DNA of 64,000 nucleotides from Tupaia tana. Lineage: Eukaryota > Chordata > Mammalia > Scandentia > Tupaiidae. The stretch covers positions 9,954,017 through 10,018,016 of the forward strand of contig JAKSZU010000004.1 of the NCBI GenBank assembly GCA_026018925.1, read 5' to 3'. This document shows, piece after piece, positions 30,908 through 44,380 of the stretch; the stretch's first letter is position 1; the number at the start of each line of letters is the position of its first letter. Both the position numbers and the translations under genes were made by a program. Below the pieces are notes generated by a model. It did no database searches. It was not told the origin of the DNA and saw only the letters and a program-made list of their open reading frames with translations.

Positions 30908-33900
30908 CTTACATTTTTCATTTCATTCCCTCACATGCCCTTCCGCCCACATCTCACTAAACGGCTGCCAGCCCTGGAGCAGAGTGTCTGCGTCTCCGAT
31001 GGCCAGTGTAAGCAGTGGCTGAGGTGTTTCCGGGGAAGGGGCCGGTATCCAGGAAGCGTCTGAACTCTCCTAGGTCCTGCAGATAAGAGGCCAGACTGGC
31101 AGGGAGGGCAAGCCTTGGGCAGCCGGAACTGGTACCACGTGGGACCTGAGTGTCTTCATAAAGGTGACGACACTTCAGGAGAGAAGGCCACACAGCAGTG
31201 AGTGGCAAAGCCAGGCTCCAAGTTTGGTTCCTCCGCTCATGGGTTTCACCGGACCTGGGAATTAGAAACTCCTTGGCAGGGGCCAGGGCAAGAGAACACC
31301 GGAAGGAACGAGGCCAAGCACTTCGAGTGGAAGCAGAACAAGTTGTCCAAATTTCCACATTTAAAGGGAGTCGGGGAATCTTACCTGGGTTGATTCTCAT
31401 CCCAGGTGGGCCCGGTCAGCTTATCTCCAGGTCGTGGGAGGCTCTGAGTCTAGCGGGTAGACTGACCTGGGCCCGCAGAGCAGCACCGGCATCTGTGGGT
31501 TCACTCCCGAAGCTGCACGAGGTGCTGACTAGTGGACAGCTGAGCAGGAGATGAGACGGCGAGCGGGCACAGTGGCAGCGTCTGTGTGGGGACGGCATGC
31601 CTGCTCACCTCTGAACAGACTGACTTTGGGGGTGCTCCCACAGTGATCCATGGGTAACACTGGCAGGCCTTGCACCACCAAGGAGGGGGGCCCGATCCTG
31701 CAGCCCCACTCCCCTGACTGTCCGGCACCCCCACGGACGTCTTGGGCCTTGTCTGCCTGGCACCTTGCCCTCCAAGTGAGCACATTCCTTCTCTGAGAGC
31801 ACAGCCCTCAAGCCAGTCATGGGGCCACAGGGTGGGCACGTCCCCCAGCTGAGGTAACCAGAAGCCTCCCATGGGTTTTCTCTACTCAGAACCAAGAGAA
31901 GAGACCCTCAGCTTCTCTCTGGTGATGAAGGCACTTCTCAGGTGGACAGAGTCCCCGCTCAAGCGGCCCCGGTCTGAGAGAGCCGGCCAGCAGACAGTGT
32001 GAAGGTGGGCAGAGACAGGGACTTGGTGGCCTTTGTGCTCCTGGTCTTCTGGTCACCTCTATGGCCAGCTGCAGCCCTGCTCTCCCTGTGGTTTGGCTTC
32101 AGCCAATCATTTCTCCTCTGCTCCAGGCTAATGTGACCTGGGGTGCTGCCACCTGGAACCGAAAACGTCGCTCTGAGCCCAGACGCGCCGAGGTGCAGCG
32201 TCGTCAGCGCTCTCCTCTCCCGCGTCTCGCGTCTCCCTTTCCTATCTCTCCCTCCACTTGCTTTCCTCGTAGTCCCCCACGCCAGCGGGCAGCACGTGAC
32301 AGGGAAAGAGGGGCTCGGAGGGGCAAAGCCACCTTCTCAAGGCCCCGAGCCAGTGGCTGGTGGAGGCAGGCTCAGGATCCAGTGCCCCATGACTCCGGGG
32401 CCCTCGCTCCAAGGCCTTAGGGTGGGCACGGTGTGGAGCCCCCATCCTCCCACCCCCGGGAGGCTCCCCACTGAGCAGGCTTCGGGGCTGCTGAGTCTGA
32501 GGCAGGGCGGGGTGGCTGCCTCCAGAGGGGTCTAGAGAGCATCCATGACACCCCACCTCGGAATGGCAGTCGAGTGGCAGGCAAAGGCTGGCATGGGTGG
32601 CTCCTGGAAGCCTTCCACAAACTCTGCCTCCCGGTGAGAAGGATTCTCCAAATGTAAGCCTGGAGGCCTCCTCAGGGCATTCACTGCCACCCTCTCTGCA
32701 AGGGGGCAGGTTCCTTCTCCACGTCATGTCTGCTGGTGACAGTGACGGGGGAGGATGGGCAAGGCTGAGCAAGCAGGAGCCGGTGGAGGCCAGGCTGGGT
32801 CGTCTGAGGGAAGGGGAAGGAGGTGGCTCGGTGTCTCGGCTATCCGGGCATAACGGAGTGTCCAGCCCTCCATCCCTGCACTGTTCCGTCAGCAGCGTGG
32901 ACCCAGGTGTCCTCACCTCCATGGAGAAGCCTGGGCCATGCTGCCCTGAGCCTGCTTACCCCCCGTGCCCTCTGGAGGATAGGTTCAAGGCCCTGATAAG
33001 GCTTCACCCCGCTTCTCAGACCCACAGGGAGAAAGATGGCTGGCATTTTTAAGGGCCTCCGTGTGGCAGGCCAGTCCGGACACAGTGCACACACATACGG
33101 CTGCTCAGAGGACTCCTGTCACATGGATGAGGAGATGGTGGCTCAGAGAGGTTCCGTCACGTGCCATGTTCTCATAACTGGTGAGCAGCGAGGCTGGACT
33201 CCAACGCAGGACTGTATGGTTCCAGAGGCCTGCTGGCCCTTAACCTATTCCCTCCACGTAGGGGAGCGAGACTAGTTCTGAGCCCGATGCATGGTGTCTC
33301 CACTCAGGCAGAGACCCGGGACAGCAAGAGGGCAGAGGGTCTGGGCCTGGCCTGGTAGGGCGGGCATCGGCAGTCTTGGGCATGAAGGCTGCCGGGCCCC
33401 AGGGCCGTCACCCTCGACTCAGGTCTAACCGGTGGTGATGAAGACTTGAGCTGGGGACAGGGACAGCCAGCCGAGGGTGCAGCAGTTGGTCAGGACAGAG
33501 ACTGCTCTTCGATCCTGCCCCGGGCAGACGACCAGGACCTGGAGGACAGACGTCTAAGGCACAGGAGTCGTGTAGAGAAGGGGACACGGGGAGGCAGCGA
33601 CAGAGGGGAGAAGCGACCCCAGGACGCCCTTCCTGTCTCCCCTGAGAGGGCCAGGCCTGTGACTACCCTGTCCAAGGCCTGGTCAGGCCTCTTCCCGCCC
33701 AGTAACTCGAACCTGGGGCCATAGGGACCTACCTTACTGAGAGAAGTCCGTCAGTGACCGACCTCCCCAGCGGGGGTCAGGTGGCCAGCCCAGTCCAATC
33801 CGCTGTGGCCTGAGGGTCATATGGCAGGCATGGCTGCCCCTCCCAGGAACTTTGGGTCGAGGGAGGAAGATGCTCTTCAAAGGCTCCCAGTGCCCAGCCA

Positions 33901-35819
33901 AAGAGAACTGCCTGACAGACCTGGAGACAGAAGAAGGACAGGAGCACCGCAGGGGCCTCAGGCTCCGCCACCAGCCCGGCCCATGGCCTGGCGCCCGGCA
34001 CCAGTTCCCTTCTTCAGACCAGCGCCGCCGGTCTCTTCGCACCCAGGGCACGTCACCCCTGCCTGAACCAGGGATGGAGGGAAACTGACCCCAGAGCTGC
34101 CCCTCGACCTTCCTGGTGTGCCAGGACACCAGCGAGAAGCCCTCGCCCCAGTGCAGACATGGCCGGGAGCCCCTCCTGGCACCCCCGGGCTCTAGACGCA
34201 GGTCCGCAGAGAGCCGGCGCCTGGTGGAGAGGCGCTGACCCGCTGTGGCCGAGCGCACTCCCAGGGCTAAGAGCCCAGCGGGACAGAGCTCCAGTGGTTG
34301 TTTATTTATTGAGTTGTTTCTGGAAAGAAGGAGCATTTGTCCACATGGATTCCCAGACCCCTGGCTGCTGCTCTGGGGACAGGTCGGCACGGGGAACCAA
34401 GGACGTGCCCCGGAAGGTACCGGCCGCTGCCAAGACATCAGGGGTGGGAAGCCCATCGTTCTGAGAGGTGTGAGCAGCACCCCAGAAGCCAGCATGGTGA
34501 TCGGGGACCTCCCCACTGTCCCCTGAGACATGTGCTCCCTGCTGCTCCCTCTGCCCCTCTTCCCACGTACCCCTGCTTTCCCCGGCAGGTGTTGTTCACT
34601 CGTTCAGCTGCCCAGTCTCTCCGTCTCCCACCGAGTGGTATTTACTGAGGCTTCCCCTGCATCCGACACCACAAGGTAGCGAGAGGGAGCCGTAACCTGT
34701 CCTAGGGGGCTCCGCCTGCAGGTGTAGGGCTGCGACAGCACGGTGCTCGAGCGTGCAGGGCGCCCAAGGGGACATGGGGGAGAAGCAAACCGGACTCTGC
34801 AGGGGCGGGGTCAGTTTCCTGGTGCCACGGCTGGTACCTGGAGGATGAGTAGGAAGCGGCTGACGAAGCGTGTGGGTGGGCGGGCGTGGGCAGGTGTGAG
34901 GCAAGGAACGGGGGCTTCCTCGATTGCTGGAAACAGGACAGATCGTGACTGATCATTGTCAAGAACGCTGTGGTTGGGGTGCAGACACAGCTGGGCATTC
35001 GGCCTAGATGACCTCTGAGTCCTCTTCAAACCTGGACTTGGAGAGGAGCCGGTGCCCACTGTCCTGGCAGCAGAGGGACACGATGAAGGAGGATACCCAC
35101 CAGCGAGAGGCTGCTGTCCCCACCCATTCCCAAAGCGTGCTCCCTCGGTGCGCCCTCACCCTGTCTCCACTGAGGCAGCCCCCCAGGTTACCTGGCCCCA
35201 CCTGGCCTCAGTAGCATCCCTGACTGCTGCCCGTGGCACCCCGAGCACCCACGGCCCGCAGGCCGCCCCCCAGCCCTCAGTGTCTCACTCCTGCTCTCAC
35301 CAGCCGAGGCTTCACTTTCCGAGAATCAGTTGGATTTGTTGCCAATCCTCCCCGTGCCAGTCATACTTGTTATTGTAATTATGTGATTTAAATTAAACAT
35401 CACATAAACTGATGAAATATGAGTGTGAAAGGAATATAGTTGCATCTATGGAAACTAAATTGAATGCTTTGGAATGATTCCATGAAGGAGAGGCTCTGAA
35501 GAGAATTGCTTCCTAAATATTAGGTGTGCATGAACAAGCCAACTGCACCCCACTAGGTAGAAGTTCCACGGGCCCAGGGCACGGGACATGGCATTCCTAG
35601 CACCTAGCACAGTGCCTGGCACATAGGAGGCGCTCAGTAAATATTTGTCAGCTGAATGATCTTTAGCAAAACCAGAAGTACACAACGCGTGGCCAACTCG
35701 GAAATGAACAGTGCCTTATGGCTGTCGTTAAACAATGTAGAGAGCAAGCCCACGGTTGAAGGAGAGGTCCTGGCCCTGCAGGAAACGCATTGGCAAGCGG
35801 TTAAACTCACACGGGTTTT
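30908..35819 (+). other. CSMD2: CSMD2 intron, GC-rich and mostly unique
   Basis: Roughly 31000-35330 is GC-rich with many overlapping open frames, the largest 265 codons at 33734-34531 minus and 226 codons at 32242-32922 minus. None shows domains, codon periodicity I can recognise, or flanking splice logic. A MIR relic is at about 33090-33240 (minus). GTGCCTGGCACATAGGAGG at about 35560-35655 is a MIR/L2 end. 35335-35470 is a sharply AT-rich repeat-free patch. Confidence 0.4.
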
Positions 35820-35903
35820 ACTAGGTTGTCAGAAAAGTCACGTAGTAATTTTCTATGTCTTTCTATGAAAAAGTGAGTCGTAACTTTTCCAACGAGCCAG
35901 GAT
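35820..35903. mobile_element. Mariner-type palindromic MITE (copy 4)
   Basis: The left arm ACTAGGTTGTCAGAAAAGTC and the right arm CGTAACTTTTCCAACGAGCC surround a core with TTTCTATGAAAAA. Confidence 0.75.
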
Positions 35904-36283
35904 AGCATAACGAAGTATCTAAGCTCTTCGTGTGTCCTTCATAATCCCCACTTGGAAATGAAATTTTAATTTACCAGCCAGCCAGCTCATCTGTGAGACA
36001 TCCGTGGTAGGGGTCAGCAAACTTCTTCTTAAAGGGCTGGGACATAAACGCTCTTGGCCTTTGAGCCGTCATCTCTGGCACAGCCACTGTGCGCAGCAGC
36101 TGCCGAGTGTAGCACTGTGGACGTCACGTGAGCGACGGCACAGCTGCGATGGTTGGACTTGGACCACCGCCACAGCCAGCTAGCCCGACCTGCGGAATGG
36201 GTCTGCCCCGTGTGGCCAGCACTGTGCTGTGTTCCTGGAGCTTGCCTCGTAGCTGGGGAGATGCTCAAATAAAAGAGAATTAC

Positions 36284-36535
36284 AGGGGTCAGCAGGTGGC
36301 AGAGCAGTTACATCGCTGGACTCCCACATGGCTTACTGCAGTTCGAGTCCTGGACCAAGTGGCTTCTAGTTCATGCCGGACACATGTGCATGTCCAAGAT
36401 CCTGGGAGGGAAATGGAGGAGAAGGGATGGCATCATCCCTCCTGGGGAGTGATTTCTCACTTTCTCTCTCACTGTCTCTGTCTCTCTCTGGCAAGTGCAC
36501 GCACCCTATGACAAAAATCTCTAAAAAAAAAAAAA
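36284..36535 (+). mobile_element. tRNA-derived SINE type A (intermediate)
   Basis: Head GGGGTCAGCAGGTGGCAGAG, B box AGTTCGAGTCCTGGACC, and GTGGCTTCTAGTTCATGCC as in A1. The end is ACCCTATGACAAAAATCTC plus an A13 tail. Confidence 0.85.
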
Positions 36536-36619
36536 GATAATTATAATTTGCTGTGCTCGGGACAATGGCAAGCGTATGTCCACGGTGTGAGGGGGACCCA
36601 CGGGGACAGAGATGGTGGG

Positions 36620-37060
36620 GGGGGGGGGTTGGAAAGGCCGTAAAGGAGATGTTAGGTTAGGTTTCGGGGGTTGGCGATATGGTCCCAGGCAGTCAGACGG
36701 AGTGACAGGGAAGGGCATGTACAAAGGCAGGGACCTGGAGGTGCTGGTCGTGTTCCAGGACGCACAGGCCCCTCCAGGAGCTGGAGCTCTCAGTGGCATC
36801 AGAGGGGAGGGCATCTGGCTTTCATCCTGGAGCCCTGGGTTCAGCCTTCTCTGCTGGGTATCCAGCCAGGCAGGGGCTGGGTCAGATCGGACGGAGGGCA
36901 GAGGGGTGGAGGCGGCGGGCAGATGGGAAGGCTGTCTGCAGTCCAGGGGAGAAATGAGGCGGCTGTGAGGTGGAGGAGACAGGGCTGCAGGGGCCATGGG
37001 GGCAAAGGAGTGGGAGCAGATGAGGACGATGCCTGGGCTGGGCGGCTGGGAGGGTGGCGT
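36620..37060 (+). repeat. L2 fragment
   Basis: GGGCATGTACAAAGGCAGGG, CTGGCTTTCATCCTGGAGC and a later run matching the L2 '...gaagccattg...' region in order, strongly diverged. A G10 run is at 36618-36628. Confidence 0.4.
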
Positions 37061-37131
37061 GGGGTGTGTTCACCGAGAGGAGGTGCGCGGAGGAGGAGGA
37101 ACGACCGGGGGACCTTTGCAAGTTCATGGAG

Positions 37132-37365
37132 GGGCTGAGTGGCGGCTCAGCAGTAACGTGGCTGGCTCCACATAGAATAAGTTCTGGGTTCGTGTCCTAA
37201 GACTTCCTTGGGCCACTGGCTGCACGTGCGTGAGCCTGTGATTCAGACCCGCTGAGACTGGGGGTGGATCGTGACGTTAGGGTTCCCTACGCTCTCTGCA
37301 GGGTACTTGTTTCTCTTTCTCCCTCTCTCTCTCCTCTCATAGAAGAAAGAAATAAACTTAAAAAA
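37132..37365 (+). mobile_element. SINE type B
   Basis: Head GGGGCTGAGTGGCGGCTCAG, GGGTTCGTGTCCTAAGAC (B-box-like), a long body, CT-rich stretch and GAAAGAAATAAACTTAAAA tail. It is the most complete type B copy. Confidence 0.6.
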
Positions 37366-37376
37366 CAAATGCATAG

Positions 37377-37615
37377 GACCAGCAGGTGGTACAGTGGTTA
37401 AGGTGCTAGATACCACATGGCTGACTCCACGGTTCAAGTCCCAGAGGCAGCCTGAAAATCACGCTAGGTGTATGTAGGTGCATGGTCAAAATCCCAAGAG
37501 GAGAAGGGATTGTGGTGCCGGGGCAGGGTGGATTTCTGACTCTCCCTCTCTCTGGCTCTGTCTCTGTCTCTCAGGCAAATGCACACACCCTGTGGCAAAA
37601 ATCTCTTTTATAAAA
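37377..37615 (+). mobile_element. tRNA-derived SINE type A2
   Basis: Head GGACCAGCAGGTGGTACAG, B box GGTTCAAGTCCC, core CAAAATCCCAAGAGG, end CCCTGTGGCAAAAATCTC. It sits immediately after the type B SINE, a head-to-tail pair. Confidence 0.82.
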
Positions 37616-38830
37616 AGGGTTCCCTGCTTGTGTCGCAGTGCCCTCTCTCCGTCCATCCAGGTAGGAGAGCAGATGGCAGGTGGGAAGGGAAGGGGCTGGG
37701 TGCGGGGAGAGGGCGAGGGCAGGTGCCTGTTGTATGTCACCCCCACCAGCCCTGGATGGAGGGTGGCTGCTGCTTGGTTGGTGTCAGCTCAGAGATGCCC
37801 CCTCAATCAGACGGCCTTGCCCAAGCTTAGCTGGGAGGTGGTGCCCGCAGGCGGCCTTGGGAGGACGCTGCATGCCATTGCCTCACAGGATGGAGGCTGC
37901 ACCAAGAAGGGGCATGACGGCTGAATCTCACAGATCCCAGGCTTTGCCGGGACCCCCGACATCTAGGGAACCCCAGCAGGGATGGCCCCCACAGGCAGGG
38001 TACCACTGCAAGTGCTCCTGGGGGATGGATGGGTTTTCTTCCTGAGGCTGTCAGTTTTCAGAGATGCTGGCATTGAAACCATCCTCTCCGGGTGCCCCTG
38101 CCCTCGGCTGGCAGCAATGCCTTGCAGTCATGTTGTCCTCTGGTGGGGTGTCTCAGCACCCCCACGTCCTGACCACACAAGAAGCTGCTTCTCATGTTTT
38201 TCGCAGTTTGCTCCCAGCTCTCCCATTACCAAGAGCTTAGAGCTTTCTTCCTGGAACTCAAAGCCACGTTTTCCATATTCGACTCTAGGCATTCAAAGAA
38301 GCAATTTTTTTTTATCCTCCCTGAGCCAGATTCCATTAATGAAGACCCATTTAGTGGAAGTCAATTTACCGGAAAGAAAAAAAAAAGAGTGTCATTGCTT
38401 AAATACATTTTATGTTTTACTGCAGTAGCAGTTTCCTGGTCCAACTCGAGTTCCCCAGACCCCCCACAGTGAAGTTAATGTGGACAGGAAGGTTTGAAGG
38501 GGACACTGTCTCTTTGTGTTTCTCTCCTTTAATTATGATTCTAAGAGGGTGCAAAATTAGAGAGGATCCTGGGGGAAGGAAAGGGAGGAGGAGCAGGGAG
38601 AGCACGGAATCCAGCCTCAGCTGTGCCTCTGCCTTCCTTCCCTGTGCAGGGGTCCAAGTGGGATAACCCGGGCTGGAATCTCACCTCTGCCTCTCCAGAG
38701 CTGTGTGACCTGGAGCAAGTTCCTTGATATCTCTGTGCAATGGGAAAGGGCATAAAGAGCAGCCACGGCAAATTCAGAGGAGCAGAGAGCAGTGCGTGTT
38801 CCAGTGCGCGTGAGCTCATCTGACTAGAGA
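37616..38830 (+). other. CSMD2: CSMD2 intron, no gene seen
   Basis: Unique sequence. The patch at 38270-38425 is AT-richer (CCATTAATGAAGACCCATTT). A MIR core GTGACCTGGAGCAAGTTCC is at about 38665-38790 (plus). Confidence 0.4.
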
Positions 38831-38950
38831 GCTGCGTGTGTGCATGTGTGTATGTATGTGTGCACATGTGTGTATGTGTGCGTGTATGTATGTATGCGTG
38901 TGCATGCATGTGTGTGTGCATGTGTGTGTGTATGCCTGCACACACACACT
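38831..38950. repeat. Complex TG/TATG microsatellite
   Basis: About 120 bp of TGTG, TATG and CATG steps; alternating purine-pyrimidine throughout. Confidence 0.9.
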
Positions 38951-38964
38951 CTCTCAGCATAAAA

Positions 38965-39245
38965 GCCAGGCAGGAGTCAGACTAGGAAGGCTTCATGGAG
39001 GAGGTGACATCTGATCAAAGGCATAGAGGAAGCAGGAGGGAGCCAGGTGGAGGTCTGCGAGAAGAGCCAGCCTGGCCGGGACTGTCAAGAGCGAAGGCCC
39101 TGAGGTGGGAGAGGGCCTGGCCTGTGTCCGACAGCAAGGAGACCCACGTGGCCAGAGCATGAAGAATGAAGAGGCGAGAAGGTGGGGGAGTGGGCACACT
39201 GTCTTTAGGAGGCCGTGGAGGCCGCATAGGCCGTAGTTGGCTCTC
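38965..39245 (+). repeat. L2 fragment
   Basis: GGCTTCATGGAGGAGGTGAC, AGCGAAGGCCCTGAGGTGGG and CACGTGGCCAGAGCATGAAG match the L2 3' region in order. Confidence 0.65.
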
Positions 39246-39286
39246 TTACTCTGAGGATCGGCGGCCATTGCGGTTTTGTTTTACTT

Positions 39287-39530
39287 TGGTTTTAATTAAC
39301 TCTATTAAGGGATAATTTACATAAAATGAAATTATCCACTTTAAACACACTGTTCTTTGGGGCTCTGACCGATGTGTACGTCCCATATGGTCAGTGTCTC
39401 AATCAAGACGCCGACCACGGCCATGGGTCCCGAAAGTTCCCTGTACTGTCCCAGCCAGGAGCTCCCGCCTGGACCGCTCCTGCGGCTCCGGCCACCACTA
39501 CTCTGCTTCCTCACGGTGAAGGCTGGCCTT
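39287..39530 (+). repeat. L1 3' UTR-like relic
   Basis: GATAATTTACATAAAATGAAA, CACTTTAAACACACTGTTC, GTCTCAATCAAGACGCCGAC and GAAAGTTCCCTGTACTG follow an old L1 3' UTR. Confidence 0.5.
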
Positions 39531-39586
39531 TTCCGGAGCTCCCGCAGCACACACCCACAGCACACGCTCCGGATTGCTCAGCGTCA

Positions 39587-40490
39587 TGTTGTGAGAGTCG
39601 AGGACGGTGCGGATCCCAGCACAGCAAGCCAACTCCTGAGATGAGAGTTTGCCTAGAGGAAGGCTTTATTAAAGGCGCTGCCACCAGGAGAAGGCCAGAG
39701 TCCCAAGACTCTTAAAGATGGAGGGGCAGGGACTATCAGGTGGTATAATGGTTATGTCACTGGATTCCCATATAGTCTACCACAGTTCAAGTCCCAGACC
39801 CAGTGGCTTTAAACTCAAGCTGGGCTCATGTGCACACGTGCGTGCCCAGAATCCCAAGAGGAGATTAGAGGAGAAAGGATTGCGGCGTGGCCATCCCCTC
39901 TGGGGGCAATTTCTCACTTTCTGCCTCTCTGTCTCTCTCTCTCTGGTGAGTGCACGCGCCCTCTAGCAAAAATCTCTGTAAAAAAGAAAAAAGGAGGGGC
40001 GAGTAGGGTTTTTAAAGGTGACCGTGGGGGCCTGGGGCGGGAAGTCGCTGTGACGCTCTCGTGGATGTGTGGTGCCGGGCAGTCTTAAGGGCTCAGGGGA
40101 CACACTATCGCCAGGTCTGTTTTGGGTAAAGAGCTCAAGACAAAGAGCCCTTTGGACATCTGGAGCTCCCGGGCTTTATTTGCGCCTGTCACAATGTGGT
40201 CCCGTAGGCCGGTCATCGGAGTGCGTAGGAAGTGTGGATGAGCTGGAGGGATACGGACCGCGAGCTCAGCTTCCCGTCTGAAGTAACTTACCCAGGACCG
40301 GGCCCCCTTCTTTTCCTTTACTCGTCAAGGTCGTGTTCCTCTTTAAGACTAGACAGTGGAAACTGATTGTTGTACTTCTCAGGGGCCACTAGCACTTTCA
40401 TTGGACAGTGTTGAGCAAGGCAAGGCATGACACCTTCTCGACCGTTGCACGTGATAGGTCTGTCACGTAAGCTCCCAACTCTCTAATAAG
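39587..40490 (-). repeat. Possible old retroviral LTR region, split by a SINE
   Basis: Read on the minus strand, two AATAAA signals (complement TTTATT at about 39666 and 40177) are each followed by LTR-like R/U5 text (CTTCCTCTAGGCAAACTC; GGGCTCTTTGTCTTGAGCTC). The minus-strand end is CTCACAACA. No viral genes are visible. Boundaries and identity are uncertain. Confidence 0.3.
39729..39992 (+). mobile_element. tRNA-derived SINE type A1
   Basis: GACTATCAGGTGGTATAATGG head, B box AGTTCAAGTCCC, GTGGCTTTAAACTCAAGC and a GCGCCCTCTAGCAAAAATC end. Short duplications GGAGGGGC are at 39720-39727 and 39993-40000. Confidence 0.85.
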
Positions 40491-41944
40491 TGCCCAGAAA
40501 ACTCTCCAGTATCCATGTTTGTGCCCGGGAGTAGGGTGCAGCAGAGGAGAGGTGTGGGCAACAGGGCCTTGACAGCGGGGGCCCCAGGAATGAACAGTTT
40601 CCAGGATTCCTGGGAGTGACCAACGCTGTGGGCTAGGTGGGAGGTGGGAGGTGTCCCCTGCCAGACGATCCTGCCCTGATCTGAGGTAGGGAAGTCTCAC
40701 CAACTTCCGGTTACAATTTTGAGCATCACCTTCATCCTGCTCTTAAGACGGGGCGCCCTCTCCTCATTCCATTTTGCAGTAAGGAGCCTTTGGTTTTGAA
40801 TTATTCAGGTAAGTTCTTCCCATTTCTAGTTCCCTTATGTAAATAGCCTCTAAGCTTTGTCATTGAAATAGAATTGAATTTGGCCTGAGGAAAAGAAAAA
40901 ACTCACAATATCATTTGTGGCTCCTTAGAAAACTTAAATGACTCAGGCTATAATAAACTATTTTAAATGGATCTAGTGAAATACAGTAATTGGTTTCTAT
41001 AACAGTTCTCACCACCGCAATATGCGTTATATTCCCGGAGTATGGCGTGTGTCAGCGTTTTCATTGTAGTAAGAATTCAGTTTGCAGGGTGCGAAGTGCC
41101 TTGGTTAGCTCTTTTGTTTAATACATATTTGTGAGGACCCATGAGTTGGGTCTCTGCCATCTGTCCCTCCTGGTCCTCCTCCTCTGGGGCTGCGCCCTGT
41201 GCTTCTTGGCAACCAGCTGGACAGGTTCACAGGAGCACCAACCGGAACTGGAGGAGGGAAGGAGGAGACTGAGCTGTTCTGGGTGTTCTCTGCCCTTCCT
41301 GCTGGGATGTTCACAAACCACCTCTAGCACCACCGATGGTCTGGGTCCTGAATGGTGGCTTCTGTATAGGGATAGCAATTTCTTGTTCTCCCTCTTTCAG
41401 AATGGGGGGTGATAACGAGCTCTCCTGATAGCAGCCGCGGGGTGCTGCCCTCTCGCTGATCTTCACCTTTGTAAAGAGTCACTTGTAGATCTCCTGAGTT
41501 ATTCTCACATGACCATGCCAGGTGTTCTCTGCTGCAGCCCTGACTCTGCTCGCTCCAGGGGCTGTGTTAGGGGCTGGGAGCCGAGATGAGGACATCCCAC
41601 CAGGAGAGGGCGAAGGGTACCCGAAAAATAGCAGCCGCCCTTATCCCGAGCTCGCTGTCGCCCAGGACTGTACTAAGGCCTTCCGGCATATTGTCTCCTT
41701 AAATCCTTGCACCTGTTTGAGAGAGGGGCTGTTATCACCCCCGTTTTATAGATAAGGTCACAAGTCTCCAAAGATTTTTCTACGATTACAAGCTGGTCTC
41801 TTTGGAGCTCTAACTTCTTCACTGTTAAGCGACATTGCCCCATTTGAGGCATTATTTTAGGGAGACACACACCCACGTAACTGAGTTATAATTTGAATAT
41901 TACACTGTGGCTTCACAGAGATGGAGAAGGAAAATCATATTCAT
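40491..41944 (+). other. CSMD2: CSMD2 intron; AT-rich patch
   Basis: No gene is seen. 40780-41100 is a repeat-free AT-rich patch (GTTCCCTTATGTAAATAGCC, GAAATACAGTAATTGG). A MIR relic in minus orientation is at about 41670-41860 (CCCGTTTTATAGATAAGGTC). Confidence 0.4.
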
Positions 41945-42228
41945 TTATTTATTTATTTATTTTTAATTATTATTTTATTTTTTTTTTTTGGAGAGGTTTT
42001 TGTATAGGGCGCGTGCGCTCGCCAGACAGAGACAGACAGAAAGCGAGAAATCACCCCCCAGGAGGGATGGCCATGCCGCAATCCCTTCTCCTCCATTCTC
42101 CTCTCGGGATCTTGGGTATGCACGCATACGCGCCCGGCGTGAGTTTTAAGCCACCGGGTCCAGGACACAAACCGCGGTCAACTACATGAGAGTCCAGCGA
42201 CATAGCCATTATGCTAACTGCTGGTCCC
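41945..42228 (-). mobile_element. tRNA-derived SINE type A1
   Basis: Reverse copy with an extended (TTTA)n/T-rich end. Imperfect duplications AGGAAAATCATATTCATT (41928) and AGGAAAGTCATATTTATT (42229) flank it. It is about 620 bp before the CSMD2 CUB2 exon. Confidence 0.9.
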
Positions 42229-42239
42229 AGGAAAGTCAT

Positions 42240-42420
42240 ATTTATTGAGCGAATATGTGTCCGACATCGGACTAGGTTCTTTGCCACAGCTTTTTCATTT
42301 ATTCCCACAAACTCTTAGAGCTAGTCTCATTTTGAGAAAGGCTCAGGGACTGTCTGAGATCACACTGCCGGAGCCTGGATCTCAGCCCAGAGCCGTGTGG
42401 CTTCAAAGCCAAAAAAAGTA
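42240..42420 (-). repeat. MIR relic
   Basis: TTTATTGAGCGAATATGTGTC, CCCACAAACTCTTAGAGCT and GATCTCAGCCCAGAGCCGTG in MIR minus order. Confidence 0.55.
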
Positions 42421-42429
42421 GAAAAGACT

Positions 42430-42590
42430 TTCCTAGGGATGCCATATTCAAGGGGCATTCCAAAGTCACTCAGGTAACATGGATGGTGCAGGTAAAAGGG
42501 TTACTGGGTGCATTCTAGGCGGAGAAGGCAAAACACCTGGCACAAGGACAGAACGTGGAATGCCTAGTTGTTGTAAGTAGGGGATGCTTA
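42430..42590 (+). repeat. L2 fragment
   Basis: GCATTCTAGGCGGAGAAGGC and CACCTGGCACAAGGACAG resemble the L2 core. Confidence 0.4.
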
Positions 42591-42754
42591 GCTCTGCTCC
42601 AGGCCTGAAGGCTCAGTCCCCTCCTCTTAGCATTTCAGGAGGCCTAGCGGTGGGGCCAGGTCCTGGAGGAGCCACCTCAAGCTGCCCAGGCCCCAGGCCC
42701 CCAGAGGGCAGCTTGGTTGCCCAGCCCTCCCTGCCTGGGCCAGAGCTGGGCTGA

Positions 42755-44380
<1,626 letters not shown>

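Noticed and set aside
32242-32922. 226-codon open frame on the minus strand
   Set aside because: Same GC-rich block; no domain, and Pro/Ser/Arg-rich composition typical of non-coding GC-rich DNA.
33734-34531. 265-codon open frame on the minus strand
   Set aside because: It lies in GC-rich intron where stops are rare; other frames on both strands are equally open, and the peptide resembles no family.
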